From the NCBI GenBank assembly GCA_008360955.1, contig LUCM01004688.1, positions 42,103 through 106,102 of the forward strand: DNA of 64,000 nt, given 5' to 3'. This document shows, piece by piece, positions 13,722-27,117 of the stretch (its first letter is position 1; each line of letters starts with the position of its first letter). This DNA is from Fasciolopsis buskii. Taxonomy: Eukaryota; Platyhelminthes; Trematoda; Plagiorchiida; Fasciolidae. Under the pieces are notes generated by a model. It was not told the origin of the DNA and did not search any database. It saw only the letters and a list, made by a program, of their open reading frames with translations. The position numbers and the translations under genes are program-made.

Positions 13722-15256
13722 CTGTGAATAAACCTAAGATCTCAAGCAATACTTCGATTTCAATGAGTAAACCAACTTTTTTGAAATGCACATTACTCAA
13801 TGATTCAGTTTTCAGTTCAACTCTTCATTTTTTCAATCGGTCCTGGATTCAGTTCAGTTCATCGTTTCTTCTCTGTGTTCGTCCTCTGCGAATCAGAATC
13901 ATTCGATGCTTTGCTTCCTTGAACTTCACTCTAAAATGATTACTGCGATGCTCTGTGCAGACTGTACATGGTCATCTGTAAAACCGTTGTGCACATCCCG
14001 GCACGAAGTCGCTACGTTATTTCCACTAGCCGGTTTGTCGACCGTGAGCAGTAAATAACCTGTGAATTATGATGTTCTAGGCGACGAAAACAACTCGCCT
14101 CTAATGACCTTTTTACAATTGATGTCGCACTATCGTCTAGACAGTGATTAGGTTGAAACCATGATGGGCATCCTTGAGGAAATCACATGACAACTGTTCC
14201 TCGGACCAAAACTATTGTTCCACTCTATCCGCTGTTTGCAACCTGAGGTCTTAGCAGCAAGGCTGGATGACAATATCTGACATGCTTTTTGCTAGAAACA
14301 ACATTTCCACCGGGTTGCCCGATTTTGTCTGCCGAGTCTTCCGTAAAGACGTGACTGCATATTCTGATTCCTACCAAACCAACAACAAAAACAATAGGAC
14401 ATGGCTTTACCATCAAAACTATCTTCTCTCCGTTCAATGCATGCAGCATAAGGAAACTGCACGCTCAATAAAGATGAGCTTATGGGTGTGTGTTCGATTG
14501 AATCCTTATCCTCAACAAGCAAAGGATAGAGTCGAAAATTCTTCATTCTGATGGACCCATTTAGAATCTCGCTAAAACACGCCTTGTTTAGCAGTATTTT
14601 CTTAAGTGATTATATCAGCATTTATTCAAAACTTTTTGCTCAACCTCGATTATCCAGTAATTCCAACTGTTATACCTAAAGTATTCGTCATTAGTACACA
14701 ATGCAAATTCATTGCTGCGAAAATATATTCAGTCCCGAAATCCTTCTGATTATCAAATCCATGCTTTGTGTGACATGTGCATGCTAGTTACTTGAAGGGT
14801 TTTTGCCTACCAATCTCGTTTTAGAAACAGACAAACCAAACGTTGACAGACTTTCTAATGATCTATGTCAATACAGATAATTTTAGTGTCTTTCGGGTTT
14901 CCAACAAAATTTGAGATTGAACGCTTGTCACAATATCTTCAATCACAATTAACATATTCTGGTTTAAACAAAGTTCACCACTATTTGTAGTTCTTTTAAG
15001 CAGACAGTCAAACAAGTGGAATAATGTTCATTTCGGTGACTAGAGGACAAGGATCTCGAAGGTATCGAGCTAACCGTTGAGATTTGTTTTTGAACAGTCA
15101 TCAAACCGTATTTAACAGTTTTCGATCTGGCAAGTTTCGATTCAAATCCAGATATTCTATTTAGCTTTTCTAGGTTTGCTTGAGCCCGTCAACTTGATAT
15201 AGTTTAGAAACGCCGGCATAAAATGACTGCCAATTTTTATCTCTGTCTCCGTCTAG

Positions 15257-15369
15257 GTCATCGTTCATTTGATTTAGCAAATCATGAAGCTACGCACGTG
15301 AACAGGGCACCAGACCGGACAAATCCATTCGAAAACCTCTCAGAAAATAATGTCATCCTCTCGGGACAG
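15257..15369 (+). CDS. Possible internal exon, unknown protein
   Basis: A long pyrimidine tract ending CTGTCTCCGTCTAG precedes 15257, and a good donor (CAG then GTAATT) follows 15369. The exon enters in phase 1, leaves in phase 0 and codes 37 polar residues including DRTNPFENLSENNVILSGQ. The splice signals are among the best in the window. It lies on the opposite strand within the intron between two predicted minus-strand exons, so it is either a nested gene or one of the two models is wrong. The family is not recognised. Confidence 0.4.
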
Positions 15370-16542
15370 GTAATTGATCCCATTAGCATATTTTGCAATA
15401 TACTGATCATCTAGGACCGGAGTTGAGTAGGAAATGTCAATTTTGCATTTCTTTTGAATGAAAGCCTCAGGTCCAAACCATGGGGGGAAAGTGTACGTAA
15501 CACCGGTAAGAGTAAAGCTAGAGTCTGTTTTGCTTCATGACAAATCTCGGATGTAACGGTAACGGACGTTATGAACAATAGTCAAGCCTCGTGCTTCGAA
15601 ATGAGAAACAGACCCGCTTGTTTTCGATTTGTTCGTGAGGGTTGTAGTCCCATGGTTAGCCGGTATACCAAACTGTTATCAGCCTCACTCACTATTATCA
15701 AGTGTTTGTAAGGTATATGCATACAGGAGGTTTTGCGTTCCCATTGGGGAGTCTACTGCATGCTAGTCCAGAGGCATTTGATATAGATCAGTCAAGAAAT
15801 TGTGACTTCATTACCACGAATACATAACTACCGATAGTTCGGTCCGGTTCTGGGAGATATTGGAGAGGAGCAATTATCCTTCCAGAAACCTCAGGAATAT
15901 CTCATAAACTGCACAGTGCTTTTTTAACGCAAGTTGAATAGTCATCAGCATCAGAGCGAACTAGTAACTTCCGTATATCCGCAATTCAGAAAGAAGTCAA
16001 ATTCAAAATAATCATCAACCATTGTTTGGAACAAATATTAACTATCAAGCTAACTGACAATGCCAAGTTTCAAAGTCATGATCAGCATGTGAACCAAGAA
16101 ATTTTGGATTGAAGAAGAATTTTCATGTTTCGAATGTCACTCACATCCAAAGCAAACCAGATGAATAAAGGCGAAGATTAGACAAATAAAAATTGATCGT
16201 GGTGGATGGTGAATATCAAATCGAAAAAAGCTCAAATGAAAGCCTCAAGAAGAAGTTAGATCCACCGTGACCCTGACAACCAAAAACACAGTTTAGTAAA
16301 TTTGTGCAAACTGTAAATAGGGAATTGTGATTGGCGTCAATTTTGCAATTACAGGTTTAGTTCTTTATGATGCATCGTAACGGATGTTCGAACCTACTGA
16401 AAAAAATCTGGTGATTTGGGGTCCAATAAAACGTGAGTGAGTAAAGAGCTCTTTTTTATTAATCAATCGGGTGTTTTCCCTGTTCATACAATCTGCTAAC
16501 CGGTCAAGCAAATGACACATTGTCAAATAAGGACAGGCTTAC

Positions 16543-16624
16543 CACAACATGTAAAATCTGCTGTTGTGAGGACGGATCCCCCAAAGGTCTTGTAGTTGGA
16601 ATACTCGCACAACCGATTCATGGT
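16543..16624 (-). CDS. Possible exon 2 of a secreted-protein gene
   Basis: On the minus strand a strong pyrimidine-rich acceptor (TTATTACTTTTTCACAG) precedes 16624 and a donor (GTAAGC) follows 16543. Read in phase 0 it gives TMNRLCEYSNYKTFGGSVLT and TADFTCC, with three cysteines, which fits a secreted or ectodomain protein. It leaves in phase 1. The upstream exon at 17590-17853 ends in phase 0, so the two join cleanly across a 965-base intron. A second frame is also open, so the phase choice depends on the chain. Confidence 0.4.
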
Positions 16625-17589
16625 CTGTGAAAAAGTAATAATAGTAATAGCAGTAATAGCACGGGACGTCGTGCGATGGCGGAAATCAAGAAACGCCTCC
16701 AAAAGTATAAAACAAACAAACCTCGTGTGTAATAGGCCAATGAGTTGAGATGGATAATATTTCAAAGAAAATTACATCATTCAGAACAGCCTTGCATTTC
16801 CTTTGTGGTCCTGAGCAGCCTGTGAATGGACCCCGTCGAGTTCAGTGCCTCATTGAGCACAAGACGAAATCCTTCTTGAAAGAGAACCACGATAATGAAG
16901 CATTATAGAACTTCAATGTACTCCTTGGTTTCAGAAGCTACTTTTATTCCATAAATAAATAGAAACAAACCAAAATGGTTTATTTGAAAAATGACTGTGT
17001 TAGCAAATAAGTGACTGATCGTGCGGCATTTAAGTTAAACACCTTATCGTTGGATGTAGACACTGTTTGGTTGGCCTTGTAATAGGCAAATTAAACCTAC
17101 TATTGCCCGCGAAGTGACCAAACAATCAGACGTTGTATTTTGTCGGTTTACTTAAGACATATGCTTCCTAAATGTAAGTCGTTGGCATCAGAGTTAATTA
17201 CGGTTAACAAGAGATAATGTGTTTGCCGAACTAATTACGTAGATTGTTGTATACCATAAATTGTTAGGAATCACCAGTGCTAACTAAATGGCTATCCACA
17301 AATGTGCCTCCCGAGTTCGCATGCTATCTTGGGCACCAAGAATTTGCAGTCATCGATTCCTAAAAATGCAGATGAACTAGATGTTAAGAGCTCCTGCAAT
17401 TTTCACTAGCAACATTGATTTTAGCGCTTCCCGAAGGACTGTCTTATAAACTGTTTTAGATTAACTAAATTGGCTTGTGAACTATCCTTGGAAACACTGC
17501 TGAATAAGTCACGATGTATCCTCAGTAAAACCAACAGCAATCGCATTACAACATCAGAATTTGACGAGCTACTCTTTGGTTCGACTCAC

Positions 17590-17853
17590 CATATCATGCA
17601 CTAACATTCGATTAGGCTTCTTGTGACATTCTTGAGCGCAAAGGGATTCCAATCGTAGAACGAGGAGCCGTTTGGATCCAGACTGCTGGCCCTTGCAACG
17701 TTTGAGTTTATCATACACTTCTTGGTTAATCTCACACTGTATGTTCTCAGACCCCGAGTGATTTACAACTGTGCACAATCCGCTCAAATCTTGTGTCCAT
17801 GCGACAAAAAGGGTCTGGGCAAAGTGCAGGATGAGAAAGAACGAAGCGTGCAT
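17590..17853 (-). CDS. Possible first exon, secreted cysteine-rich protein
   Basis: An ATG at 17853 (minus strand) opens an 88-codon frame ending at a strong donor (ATG then GTGAGT). The N-terminus is a classic signal peptide: short polar start, hydrophobic core FFLILHFAQTLFVAW, likely cleavage near residues 20-22. The mature part has cysteines in LCTVV, IQCEI, KRCKG and LCAQEC, one NHS glycosylation site and a basic end. The frame is open for six codons upstream, so an earlier start cannot be excluded. It joins in phase to the candidate exons at 16543-16624 and 13634-13721. No named family is recognised; secretion is inferred. Confidence 0.5.
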
Positions 17854-18462
17854 CCTTTTCGTTTCCAGCACCAAATTAGGAGCAGCCAAAAGTTACCACT
17901 AGCAAATTATGGCCCTAAAAGCATTCCCTTTTATTATGTCCTATCCTGTATTCTGTTCCCTTACTGGTTGACCATCCTTCCCAATCACCGATGGTCTCCA
18001 CCCCAACCAGTACGGTTGATCATCCTGGACAGCTAATCGGATTCGATTGTGGCAACCTCACGACAAGCAGAACGCATAAAATAGTACAACTTCAAAAAGA
18101 CGGAGTTTGCAAATGGTGAAAATGGCTTGCAAGCGATTTGTCGTAAAATTTTTAAAATCTATTGTGAGTATCTGAAAAGATCACAAATCACTAAAATCGA
18201 TCTTCTTTCCCAATTTGTTCTCTCAGTTATCTCATTGAACAATCTCCGGCAACGTCGTCAGCCTGATAAAGGTGGACCTGGAAAAACGATCTGAATTAAT
18301 TTCAGGTGATTTCCGGTAAGATAAACTAAACAATATGAGAATAGCTTTCCAAGAATCAGAACTGAGAAGAAAATAGGAAAAGTCCATGACGGGGTATTTT
18401 TCTATGATTACAGTTTATTGGACTACCAATGGGATTGCGTGCATGTAAAATGCATTCGTTGG

Positions 18463-18723
18463 TTAACTGGGGCATTTTGCAATCAAAGGCGCCCTTTTTT
18501 CTCTAGGTAGCCAGCAACCAGCTTTTTCCCACTCGACCAACTGACTGTCAGCTAAGAGTCCATCCTTGTTTGCGATCTCTGCATAAAACGATCGCAACCG
18601 GTGTGGATCAGTTACTAACACTACTATCCAACATGCTTTTAGATCTGTGCACAAGCATACTGGTACGTTACCGTATTGACGATGATCACGTACACTGTCT
18701 GTTAAGAAAAATGGCTCGACCAA
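18463..18723 (-). CDS. Possible exon, unknown protein
   Basis: A pyrimidine-rich acceptor (TTTTCGTCTTTTTAAG, minus strand) directly precedes a frame of 86 codons containing TDPHRLRSFYAEIANKDGLL and QLVEWEKAGCW. It ends at a stop, so it would be a terminal exon. The composition looks coding, but no poly(A) signal or family match is clear. Confidence 0.3.
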   Translation of the reverse strand: MVEPFFLTDSVRDHRQYGNVPVCLCTDLKACWIVVLVTDPHRLRSFYAEIANKDGLLADSQLVEWEKAGCWLPREKRAPLIAKCPS

Positions 18724-18729
18724 CTTAAA

Positions 18730-21640
18730 AAGACGAAAAGCAAGTTAGTAAAATCAGCAGCTCTGGATGGCAATTTCGTGCGGAGTTCGGCACAGCACGA
18801 CCTCGTCGAGTATCCACGAAATCAAAATGAGAGCAGTCAACCTAAATGCTGTTGACCGGGTTTCGTTGAACAGAAGTTACCCGCTGAAGATCACACCAAA
18901 ATGACAAATACTCATCCTTTCACTGGAATCGCATTTGAATGAACGCTCTACTTAAGAAACACACGGTGACTTTTCGAAAGTTATTCGTCGGTCAAGCAGA
19001 GCTTACCTTCCGAAAAAGGATACAGCCGTTTATCATCAGTATGTCTCACTTGCGGATAAGTTAGCAAAATTTCCTCGGAAGTATACTGCCGGTTTTATGG
19101 TTATTCTTGCTCGCCAGACGTGTGTGTTTGCTCCACTAATGGTGGAATGTTTACGAGCAAAACGTCAATTTCAATATTCGGAGCTACGTATTAAACTGTC
19201 AATCTGAGCGACGAACATCACCCGGCAATGTCCACATAACTAACAGAATAGCGTTGTAAACGGAAATGCAACTGGTTCTTCCAGTCCAGCCAACGGTCAG
19301 TTTCGCTATTCTGCAACCTTGTACTGCTTCTTGGATTTCTTCTTGAAATCTTGAGCACTTAACGTGTAATTAAATAAATTCAAATGCTTGCTAGAATATC
19401 TTAATTCCGTTGTCAAATGCACATGTTATCACACCCATAATTATCAAGTTCAGTCGTTAAATGGCTTTTAACGACGCAGGCTCTCATATATTCTCAACAG
19501 CATCGTTATTCATAAAATGCCACTAACTAGACTCTGTTCGTCATTCATAACTAGGATTATTTGCTTTATTTCATGTCCGTGCAAAATTTGTCTTGGATAC
19601 CTTCGATACGTCAACACAACTATGCTAATCCTATTCTGGAAAACAAAACTAATTAGTTTCAGCGGTGAATGACGATGAGCCTATTGTGAATACACGAGTC
19701 AGTGAAAGAGAAACTCATGAATCAGGAGAAATTATTGAGGACTTTTACGCGATACGTACGGTGGAAGGCGTTTCTAGCGCCATCCATCAAAAGTGTAGAT
19801 AATTTTTCCACGGGTCACATTTGGTTAAGCAATGCTTTGTCAAGTCCGCAGATGCTCTTTACAGCTGAGGCATTGTCACACCCGTTGGCATCAGTCGGAC
19901 ACTCAATGAAATTCACAACATATCAGTAAGACAAACACGATATTATGAAATCATCAAAAAGAAGATATTACGTGTTTTTAAAATTATTTTATCTTAGTTC
20001 GAATAAAATGAGGTGGACGGTCAGAGTGGCGAACCGCGTCAAGGAGGGGTTTATAAGGGCTGACGAGACAGTGGAACAGTATTCGGGGAAAGTGAACTAG
20101 TTGCTCGGAAATTTTACTGCATCCTGAGGTTTCGTAATGCTAAAAAATCCATGCCACTAGTCTATACGGTCGCAAAATCGGTTCTGTGTGAGTAAGACGA
20201 AACGGCAGTGATCTATAGGGCTATCGGTCTGTTACATCATCAGTGTAAAACTTGGTTATCTGATTGACCGTTTGAGTGAAAGATGCCGTGGTACGTGGAT
20301 AGAACAGAAATGGCGGTAGTTTTCACCGTCTGGGAATCGACTGTAAGAAATTCGTGCTTTCTTATGCGAAACAAGAAGGAAGAATGTGCATATTACTAAC
20401 AAACCAGTGGTCTTTTTGTGCATTTCGGTCATCTAATTTCGGGTTTCACGATAGTACAAACGAAAAATGAAGGCATCATTCACTAATAAATTTAGAGTTA
20501 GTAAAATAGATTATCGGTAAGCATGTGTGAACTTTTGTCTCGGGTATACGGTGCTTCGGCTCCATATTCGGCAACCAGTAACCTTGCAACAATGCTCTCG
20601 GATTTTGGCTGCTATCTCACAGCATGGAGTATTCAGAATCGAAATGAAATAAGACCTTCTTGAGGTCCTGATCACTGAGACTGGCTTTTGGATCGCACGC
20701 TCCTCCTTTCCAATCCAGGTGATATCAAAAACCAACAAGCCTAGCTAAGACCAGCACAAATTAACCAAATGCGAACATCCCACTGACGCTCGACATGTGA
20801 AAATCATCCGTTGGTCCAGCCATATAGTAAGGACATCTCACAAGTCCCAGCCTGGGTTCATAAATCTTCCCCACCAAGACAGCCTACTCATTACATTCTT
20901 CATATCCACTGAGCATATAATGAACTGACTAGCTCGAAGCATCTATGAACTTCCACCTGTTTTGGAGAACACCGAGGGGGTATACTACTTGTTCGCAGAG
21001 AAATGATTCCCTCGAATGACGGCAACAAGGAAATTTCGTAAAGAATAAGAAATAAGGAAGTGTCCAGGCTAACGGATAACCAAAGTTCATACTGATTTGA
21101 ATCGGAATTCCACTTTATTGACGGTTTTCCTATTTGTAACTATGAACTGAAATTAAATCTTAGAACTTGTTAGCAATTAATTCGATACTCTTTGGTTGCT
21201 TACGGATACATCAACTGGTTTGCGACAAACACCAAAAGTGACGAACCCTACCGAAAAAGTAATTTGTTTGGCCCTTATGAACATCATATAGGAAAAATTC
21301 ACCTTCCTGCAGGTGGATGTTCCTAGCATATTTCTTGCGGTATTCACTTTTGACTTCAGATCATTTTGCCTAAGCAAATGAGATACTGGTTGAATCCATA
21401 GTAATCATCAGTAGATGGACTCTCTATGGGAAATTTTATTCTTTCCCTTGACATCAGTATGAAATAACATAAATGGAGTTTTTAAAGAAAAGCTTCGAAG
21501 AGAAACTTTTCTTATCAGGATTCGAATTTACGTGGATACTTATGTATGCATGCATTAAGGGCGAGTAACAGTTGGACTAATGAAGAATGGTTATCGGAGC
21601 TCTTCAAATGACAGGTTTTATGCACCCTTTTGATGAAACA
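18730..21640. other. No gene recognised
   Basis: Only short, unconvincing frames occur. No repeat family was recognised by eye. Confidence 0.35.
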
Positions 21641-21656
21641 CTATATATATATATAT
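21641..21656. repeat. (AT)n microsatellite
   Basis: A short uninterrupted AT run just outside the left arm of the foldback element. Confidence 0.8.
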
Positions 21657-21748
21657 GCGCAGGTTTTACAGAGCATTATGGGATGAACGTCACATGAACG
21701 TCTTCTGTCCCAACAGGGACCAGCCCAAGAGAAAAAATTCGGGAAAAC

Positions 21749-22113
21749 AATTTGGCAAACAAGCTAGTTTTCAGTGATTCTGATTGATGTCACTAAATCA
21801 CTGTATATTTGGAAAACGTTTTCTTCTTTAGGAAGGATGGTACTAGTCAGATAAAATTACGGGTGGAGAAGGGGTTTTGGTGTGACATGCATAACCTGAA
21901 TACGCAAGAACGTGTTGCGTCAATTAGACAAAAAACAACCAGCGCAATACGTTCTTGTGTATTCAGGTTATGCATATCACACCGAAAATCCCTTCTCCAC
22001 CCATAATTTTGTCTGACCAGTCCAATCCTTCCTAAAGAAAAAAACTTTTTTCAAATGTATAGTGATATATGGACATGAATAAAAAATTCTGAAAACGAGC
22101 TTGTTCGCCAACG
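21749..22113. mobile_element. Foldback (MITE-like) element with 171-bp arms
   Basis: Left arm 21749-21919 and right arm 21943-22113 are inverted copies of equal length, roughly 85% identical, separated by a 23-base loop. Shared blocks include CTTTAGGAAGGAT, GGGTGGAGAAGGG and GCATAACCTGAATAC on the left, with their complements on the right. No coding capacity is seen. Such structures are typical of non-autonomous foldback or MITE-type DNA elements. An extruded hairpin or transcribed double-stranded RNA source is an alternative role. Confidence 0.75.
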
Positions 22114-22216
22114 TTTTTTCAATGTGCTCGATCGGAATTTTCAAAGAAAAATTTGCTTTGGATTAATTTTATTCAGCAGGATGTCACACAGACGTGCGAT
22201 GATAGGCGGTTTGAAT

Positions 22217-22217
22217 C

Positions 22218-22252
<35 letters not shown>

Positions 22253-22256
22253 TATC
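22217..22256. repeat. (AT)n microsatellite
   Basis: About 40 bases of AT dinucleotide with one TG interruption, about 100 bases beyond the foldback element. Confidence 0.9.
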
Positions 22257-22329
22257 TTAGATTTATGTCGGTTTTTTTTCCAAACCCACGGATATCGTAT
22301 ACAAAGTACCACCACGTGCTTATTAGAAT

Positions 22330-23865
22330 GTTATTGTTATTATGAAAGCCGTATCGGCGAACAACCTGAAGAGTGTTTTTTCCAACTAGATTGAAAGATA
22401 ATGAATATTATCGATGTGTCTAGTTTTTAATAGAATAAGATTAATCACCATTTGATTGAAACTAGTGCAAAAGCCTCTGTAATCGATTTACTTTTATCGC
22501 CACCGGCGGCATTCTACTTTCATTCTTTCATGTTATCCACCAACACATTGCTCTGTCGACTGTACTGACTAGCTAAAAGTGTTTGCTACGCTAAATTATC
22601 TCCGAGATGACAGAGAACATTTGGAATCTTTCGATAGAGCATCCACCATGGCGGTGTACAGCGAACGATCACTTCCAGCAAGCTATCCACAATCGCTACA
22701 CACAACAAACAAACATTTAGTGATTTTTTATCCTTAAAACTCATACTTCACCAGCCCTCAGTATTACGTCAAAGCTTCGTCAGCTCAAATAAGTACATAA
22801 CCTATTCCCAATCACCACTTGGATTGTATAATTGGGTCTACACAAAAAACGTTTGATTTTTGAAAGCGCCCAATAATTTCTTTGACTTTTTCATGATAAT
22901 ATCGAATTTATGATTGGTTCTGCTGTATGGGTTTTGTTAAATCTTTGGCCAGTACCACTAGGTGGAATGGCTATTCAGTTGTGAAGCTCATTCGGAACGT
23001 CGACCAATTGTTGTCTAATCAAATCTAACCCGCGAATAGACCGCTTCGGTGGTTGAATATCCTGGAATGGTAACTCAGCTGGATTGCATCCCATGTCTTG
23101 TAAATAAACGCATGCTACCAGTAAGCCTAGTAAAGATCACATAGCTATAGTGTATTTTTCCCAAAATCCTGGCCGTTAAATTTGACCTGAATACTGGATA
23201 AACCGAAGAAAAATACTCGCTGCAATTTTTTTCTACCGGCAGGTTTTCCCGTAAGGCTTTTTCCCCGATTCAACTACATAGGCGGATAATCGATAAATCT
23301 ACTGATGAAAACGCCTTCAAATGCAAAGCTAAGTTAAACGGGAATGTTCGTCGTCCGTTTACGTTGAACCTTTTCGAACTCATCAGGTATTATAGTTTAT
23401 TCACTTCTTTACGTTCAAAAACGGCTTGTTCTCTTTTTGGTCCTTTCCTAGCCCATCCTTCAACTCAAGTGGACGTTCAATCAAACAATAATGTTGAAAT
23501 TTTAATGTGACAGACATATTTCTATCTTTTCAATATTCCTCCTTAAGCCAGTGCAATATACATAACGCGTTTTAGCAGAATCTCGCAATTTCTATACAAA
23601 GTGTTAGTAATTGAGCACAATCGTCTTCGTGACCTCAGTCCAGGAAAGTTGCTTGGTCTTGGCAATATTCATCCTGACTCGTTAATCCGGATTCTAGGTT
23701 TTCCGTGATACTTGTCACAGGCACACCGCTCACACATTGTTTCATTACATCCATCTGCTTTGATTGACACACCCAATATCTTCATTCAACCCACAGCTTA
23801 CTTCTGATGTGATCTTTTATTTATCTTTTACTTCCTTTATTAATGAAATGACAGTGCACAACATT
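22330..23865. other. No gene recognised
   Basis: No frame with splice support and no recognised repeat. Confidence 0.35.
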
Positions 23866-23867
23866 TT

Positions 23868-23961
23868 TCAGGAAGGGGGAAGTATACGGGCGGTAGGAGG
23901 ATTCGAATCTGCGACCTTCTCGTCGAAAGGCCGCGACCTTATTCGCTTGGCCACCGCCGGT
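23868..23961 (-). repeat. tRNA-derived SINE head (copy C)
   Basis: On the minus strand GGCGGTGGCCAAGCGAATAAGG carries the A box, and AGATTCGAATCCTCC the B box, in the same order and spacing as the copy at 42.4 kb. The 3' body is not clear, so this may be a 5' fragment or an older copy. Confidence 0.65.
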
Positions 23962-24316
23962 TCAGGTGCTCCGACGGAAGTAATTTTTTCTCCTGATCCC
24001 AAATTCTTGCTTATGACTGGGCTAAATCCGCATCAGACGATACATTAAATCCCCCACTGTTGTGATTATGTCTCCAATGAGAAAATTATGTTCTACTTGC
24101 ATAATTAATGGACTCGAAATACCGTGCTCTGTTTTCATTTCTGCCCAGCATTTTGAGTTACAGGGTAATTGAAGGAACCAAATCAAGTAGCTCAAGAAAA
24201 CAACAACGGCCGTTTATCATAACCGTCTCTTTGGGATGCCATGGATTGAGTGATTGCCGAAACATTTGGATTTCTTTCGTTTCACACCTTTTAATGGTCA
24301 TCCCCGGCCAGTTTGT

Positions 24317-24362
24317 AAATGCCAAGGATTTGCCTAATTGCAAGTCGAAATCCTTGGCATTT
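24317..24362. repeat. Perfect 15-bp hairpin
   Basis: AAATGCCAAGGATTT at 24317-24331 pairs exactly with AAATCCTTGGCATTT at 24348-24362 around a 16-base loop. It could be a small-RNA-like stem, a recombination scar or part of a repeat. No gene context explains it. Confidence 0.7.
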
Positions 24363-24369
24363 TTGTCGA

Positions 24370-27100
24370 GTAGAATAATTTACTGAAGGGGAAAAATCCA
24401 TTTCGAATAACGATGCCATGTGAACATGCTAAATGCAGAGCTCGCAATTAGGTTTCCACTTTGGAGCAAACTCCCATTTCCGACCAATTTTATAATTGGA
24501 ACACTCCAAGAACGTGCAAGTACGGTGATTTGTTGATGAACACAGTATACGCCGACAGAAAGCACTCCCGTTACTGCGCTACAGACAGCCTGACAATCAT
24601 CCTACTGCCCTAGTTCTCGAAATCGGTTTTTCGATAAGCCGGTGTAAATTTCTGAAGGACATTGGAATCACTTAGCAGTTAGTGTCACTGGATATTCACA
24701 AGTGTTGCTGTGATGTGCTGAAGTGCATGCGGTGATCTTTCAAATGTGCGATGGTGACCAATTAAAATCTCGTTCTATCTACTGAACTTGTTATAAACCC
24801 TCTACTGGGAGGCACAAAGCAACCACTCAAAGAGCAGTTTGTTTTCTCAATGAATGACTGTACGTTTACCGACATCAAGCGATAGTGATGAATAGGCTTT
24901 TAACGCACGACAAGGGGCTGGACAACTCGTACGGACAAGCCGAAAGTCTGAACATGCGTGTGCGAAGTGTGTGTATGTCCATTTATGTGTACCTGGCCGT
25001 CCGTTCATATCCCTCATCCATCAAGACTGATGGACCTACCCAGTGTATATGTGCAAAGTTCATGCCACGGAAATTGAAATCACGAGCTCCCACAAATCGT
25101 GAAGGCAAAAGTAGGAAAACAGAAATTTCTAGGCTCTAGTGATAAAATAAAGCTAACTAATCCGCACAGCAAAGCAGATTCCATGAGACGGTCTCGTTTT
25201 GATAAAGTTAATGAGATAAATTTAATTGGCTGAATAAGACGAATCCAGGAATTAAAGTTAGCGTGGAACTACGGATGGCAGTAGTGTTGCTCTATTCCTA
25301 AGTATTACATCTTACGTGTGCTTATGGTAGAACTCTTAGGTAGTCTATCCAATAACCATGGGCTAATGGCACATTTATCAGGTGAATAAAAAGGAATCCA
25401 TGGGGTCAGAGATTCTCTTCCATCTTTGCCTCTCTTTCTGTCATTACGTATGAAAGATACGTCAGTGTTGTGTCGATGATGGATGCGTGAAAATGGTTCG
25501 AGTAAACTATTCTATTCCAGCTGCAAAAGTGTTCCTATGAATCACATGCGAACTTCATTCTGGAAGTAGAGACAATAAATTTTGTTACCCGCAGACCAGT
25601 GAAAGCAAACGGGGCCGAAAAAACTATGGATTCAGGGACATTTTTTTGGTTATCGCTTATCAAACAGTAAGTGCAGAAATTGAATCGGAAATCAAATGGG
25701 AATTGTGATTGGAACATCTTTGGCCTTCCCTCGCAGGTAATCTCATCGCCCAATGAAGTCGAAACTCATAATTCTACCAGGACCAGTCGTGTACTACGGA
25801 ACTTGCAGTCCGTTTTTATACGCATAATATGTATATCCATTTGGAGGAATCTACACCAGAAGAATCAGACGCGGATGTGTAATAAGACAACGTGAACAGT
25901 GCCAAAAGTAAGTCTCAGCTTCAAACAGACACAAGCCAACAATTAACTCGGAGAGAAACTAACAATCTAGTCAGAAATTTGGGACGTTTCATGGGTTAGA
26001 GACCAGACAAAGTACATGTGAAATGATTCGCTCGGTTTGTTCCAAAGCGACTGACCTAGAAATAAGATGCTACATGCACCCAGGGTTCGACGCAGTAATT
26101 AACGGATCAACCGAAACAGAATACAATTTTCAAAGCTGAAAAAAATGGAAAACTTTCGGTCTTGAACTTAGGTGAGATCTCGTTGAAATGACGTGGGAAA
26201 TTTCCTCAGGCAACCACCGCATTTTCGTTTCTCTACTAGAATATAATGGACACAGAAACAGTTAGTATTAGCTATCACGTGGTCTATGAGTTTTAGTTGT
26301 TTCAGAAGTGCTGAATTTTGTATTTGACTGCTTGGATTATCACGAGATGCTCAACAAGACAGGACTGAGTGACTGATTTCTTTAGTTTAGTTCCCATATC
26401 CGTGAAATTCACATTGCCTTGCTCCGGCTGTCGTTGTTGTCACTCAGCATCCTTTGGCAGTAGAAAACGGGAGACAATGAGAGAGACAGAACGAGAAAGA
26501 GACAAAATATCGAGGAATTGATTAAACATCAGGCAGAGAAGCATGAGATTTATACGTAAATAAGCGACCGATGACGGCACTTAGCTACATTGCTTAGTCC
26601 CTCCGGCCATGCGATACTCTTATCTTGAGGCTGCCAAACCGGGCGTTTGGCCCACTTTACTCGTGTCGTTCTACTGGTGAGAGTTCGCCTATCCTCTACG
26701 AAGTTATCAGTTGGCCATTTTTTCATCATTTTTGTTGGAGGTGAGTGCAAACCGAAAGAGCCTATCTCTAAATGCGAGCAATACACGTTCATGCGTAGCG
26801 CACGTGGGTCGATTATCTCGTTTAACCTTGGCATCACTGAGAATTATAAGATGTCAGTCAGTGTCAAAGTAAAACCATGAACTTAGTTGCGAAGAGATAG
26901 TTGCATTTCTCTTTTGAGTTCTAGCTAAGCCACTCACGTGGCAGCTGGATTTCTGACATACTATATCTAGGTTTTACAATGCTGAAATTGAAAGCACGTT
27001 TTCGAGAAGCGGTTACCTCATTTTAATGGATATAAACGATTCGGATGATATCATAGAACTTACCACTCAACAAAAGATTCCTCCCTGAAGCGAACATTTC
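24370..27100. other. No gene recognised
   Basis: A purine-rich GAGA tract lies at 26470-26505. Frames on both strands near 26550-26880 are open but overlap each other and show no splice support. Confidence 0.35.
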
Positions 27101-27117
27101 CTTTTTGATCTCCAGTG

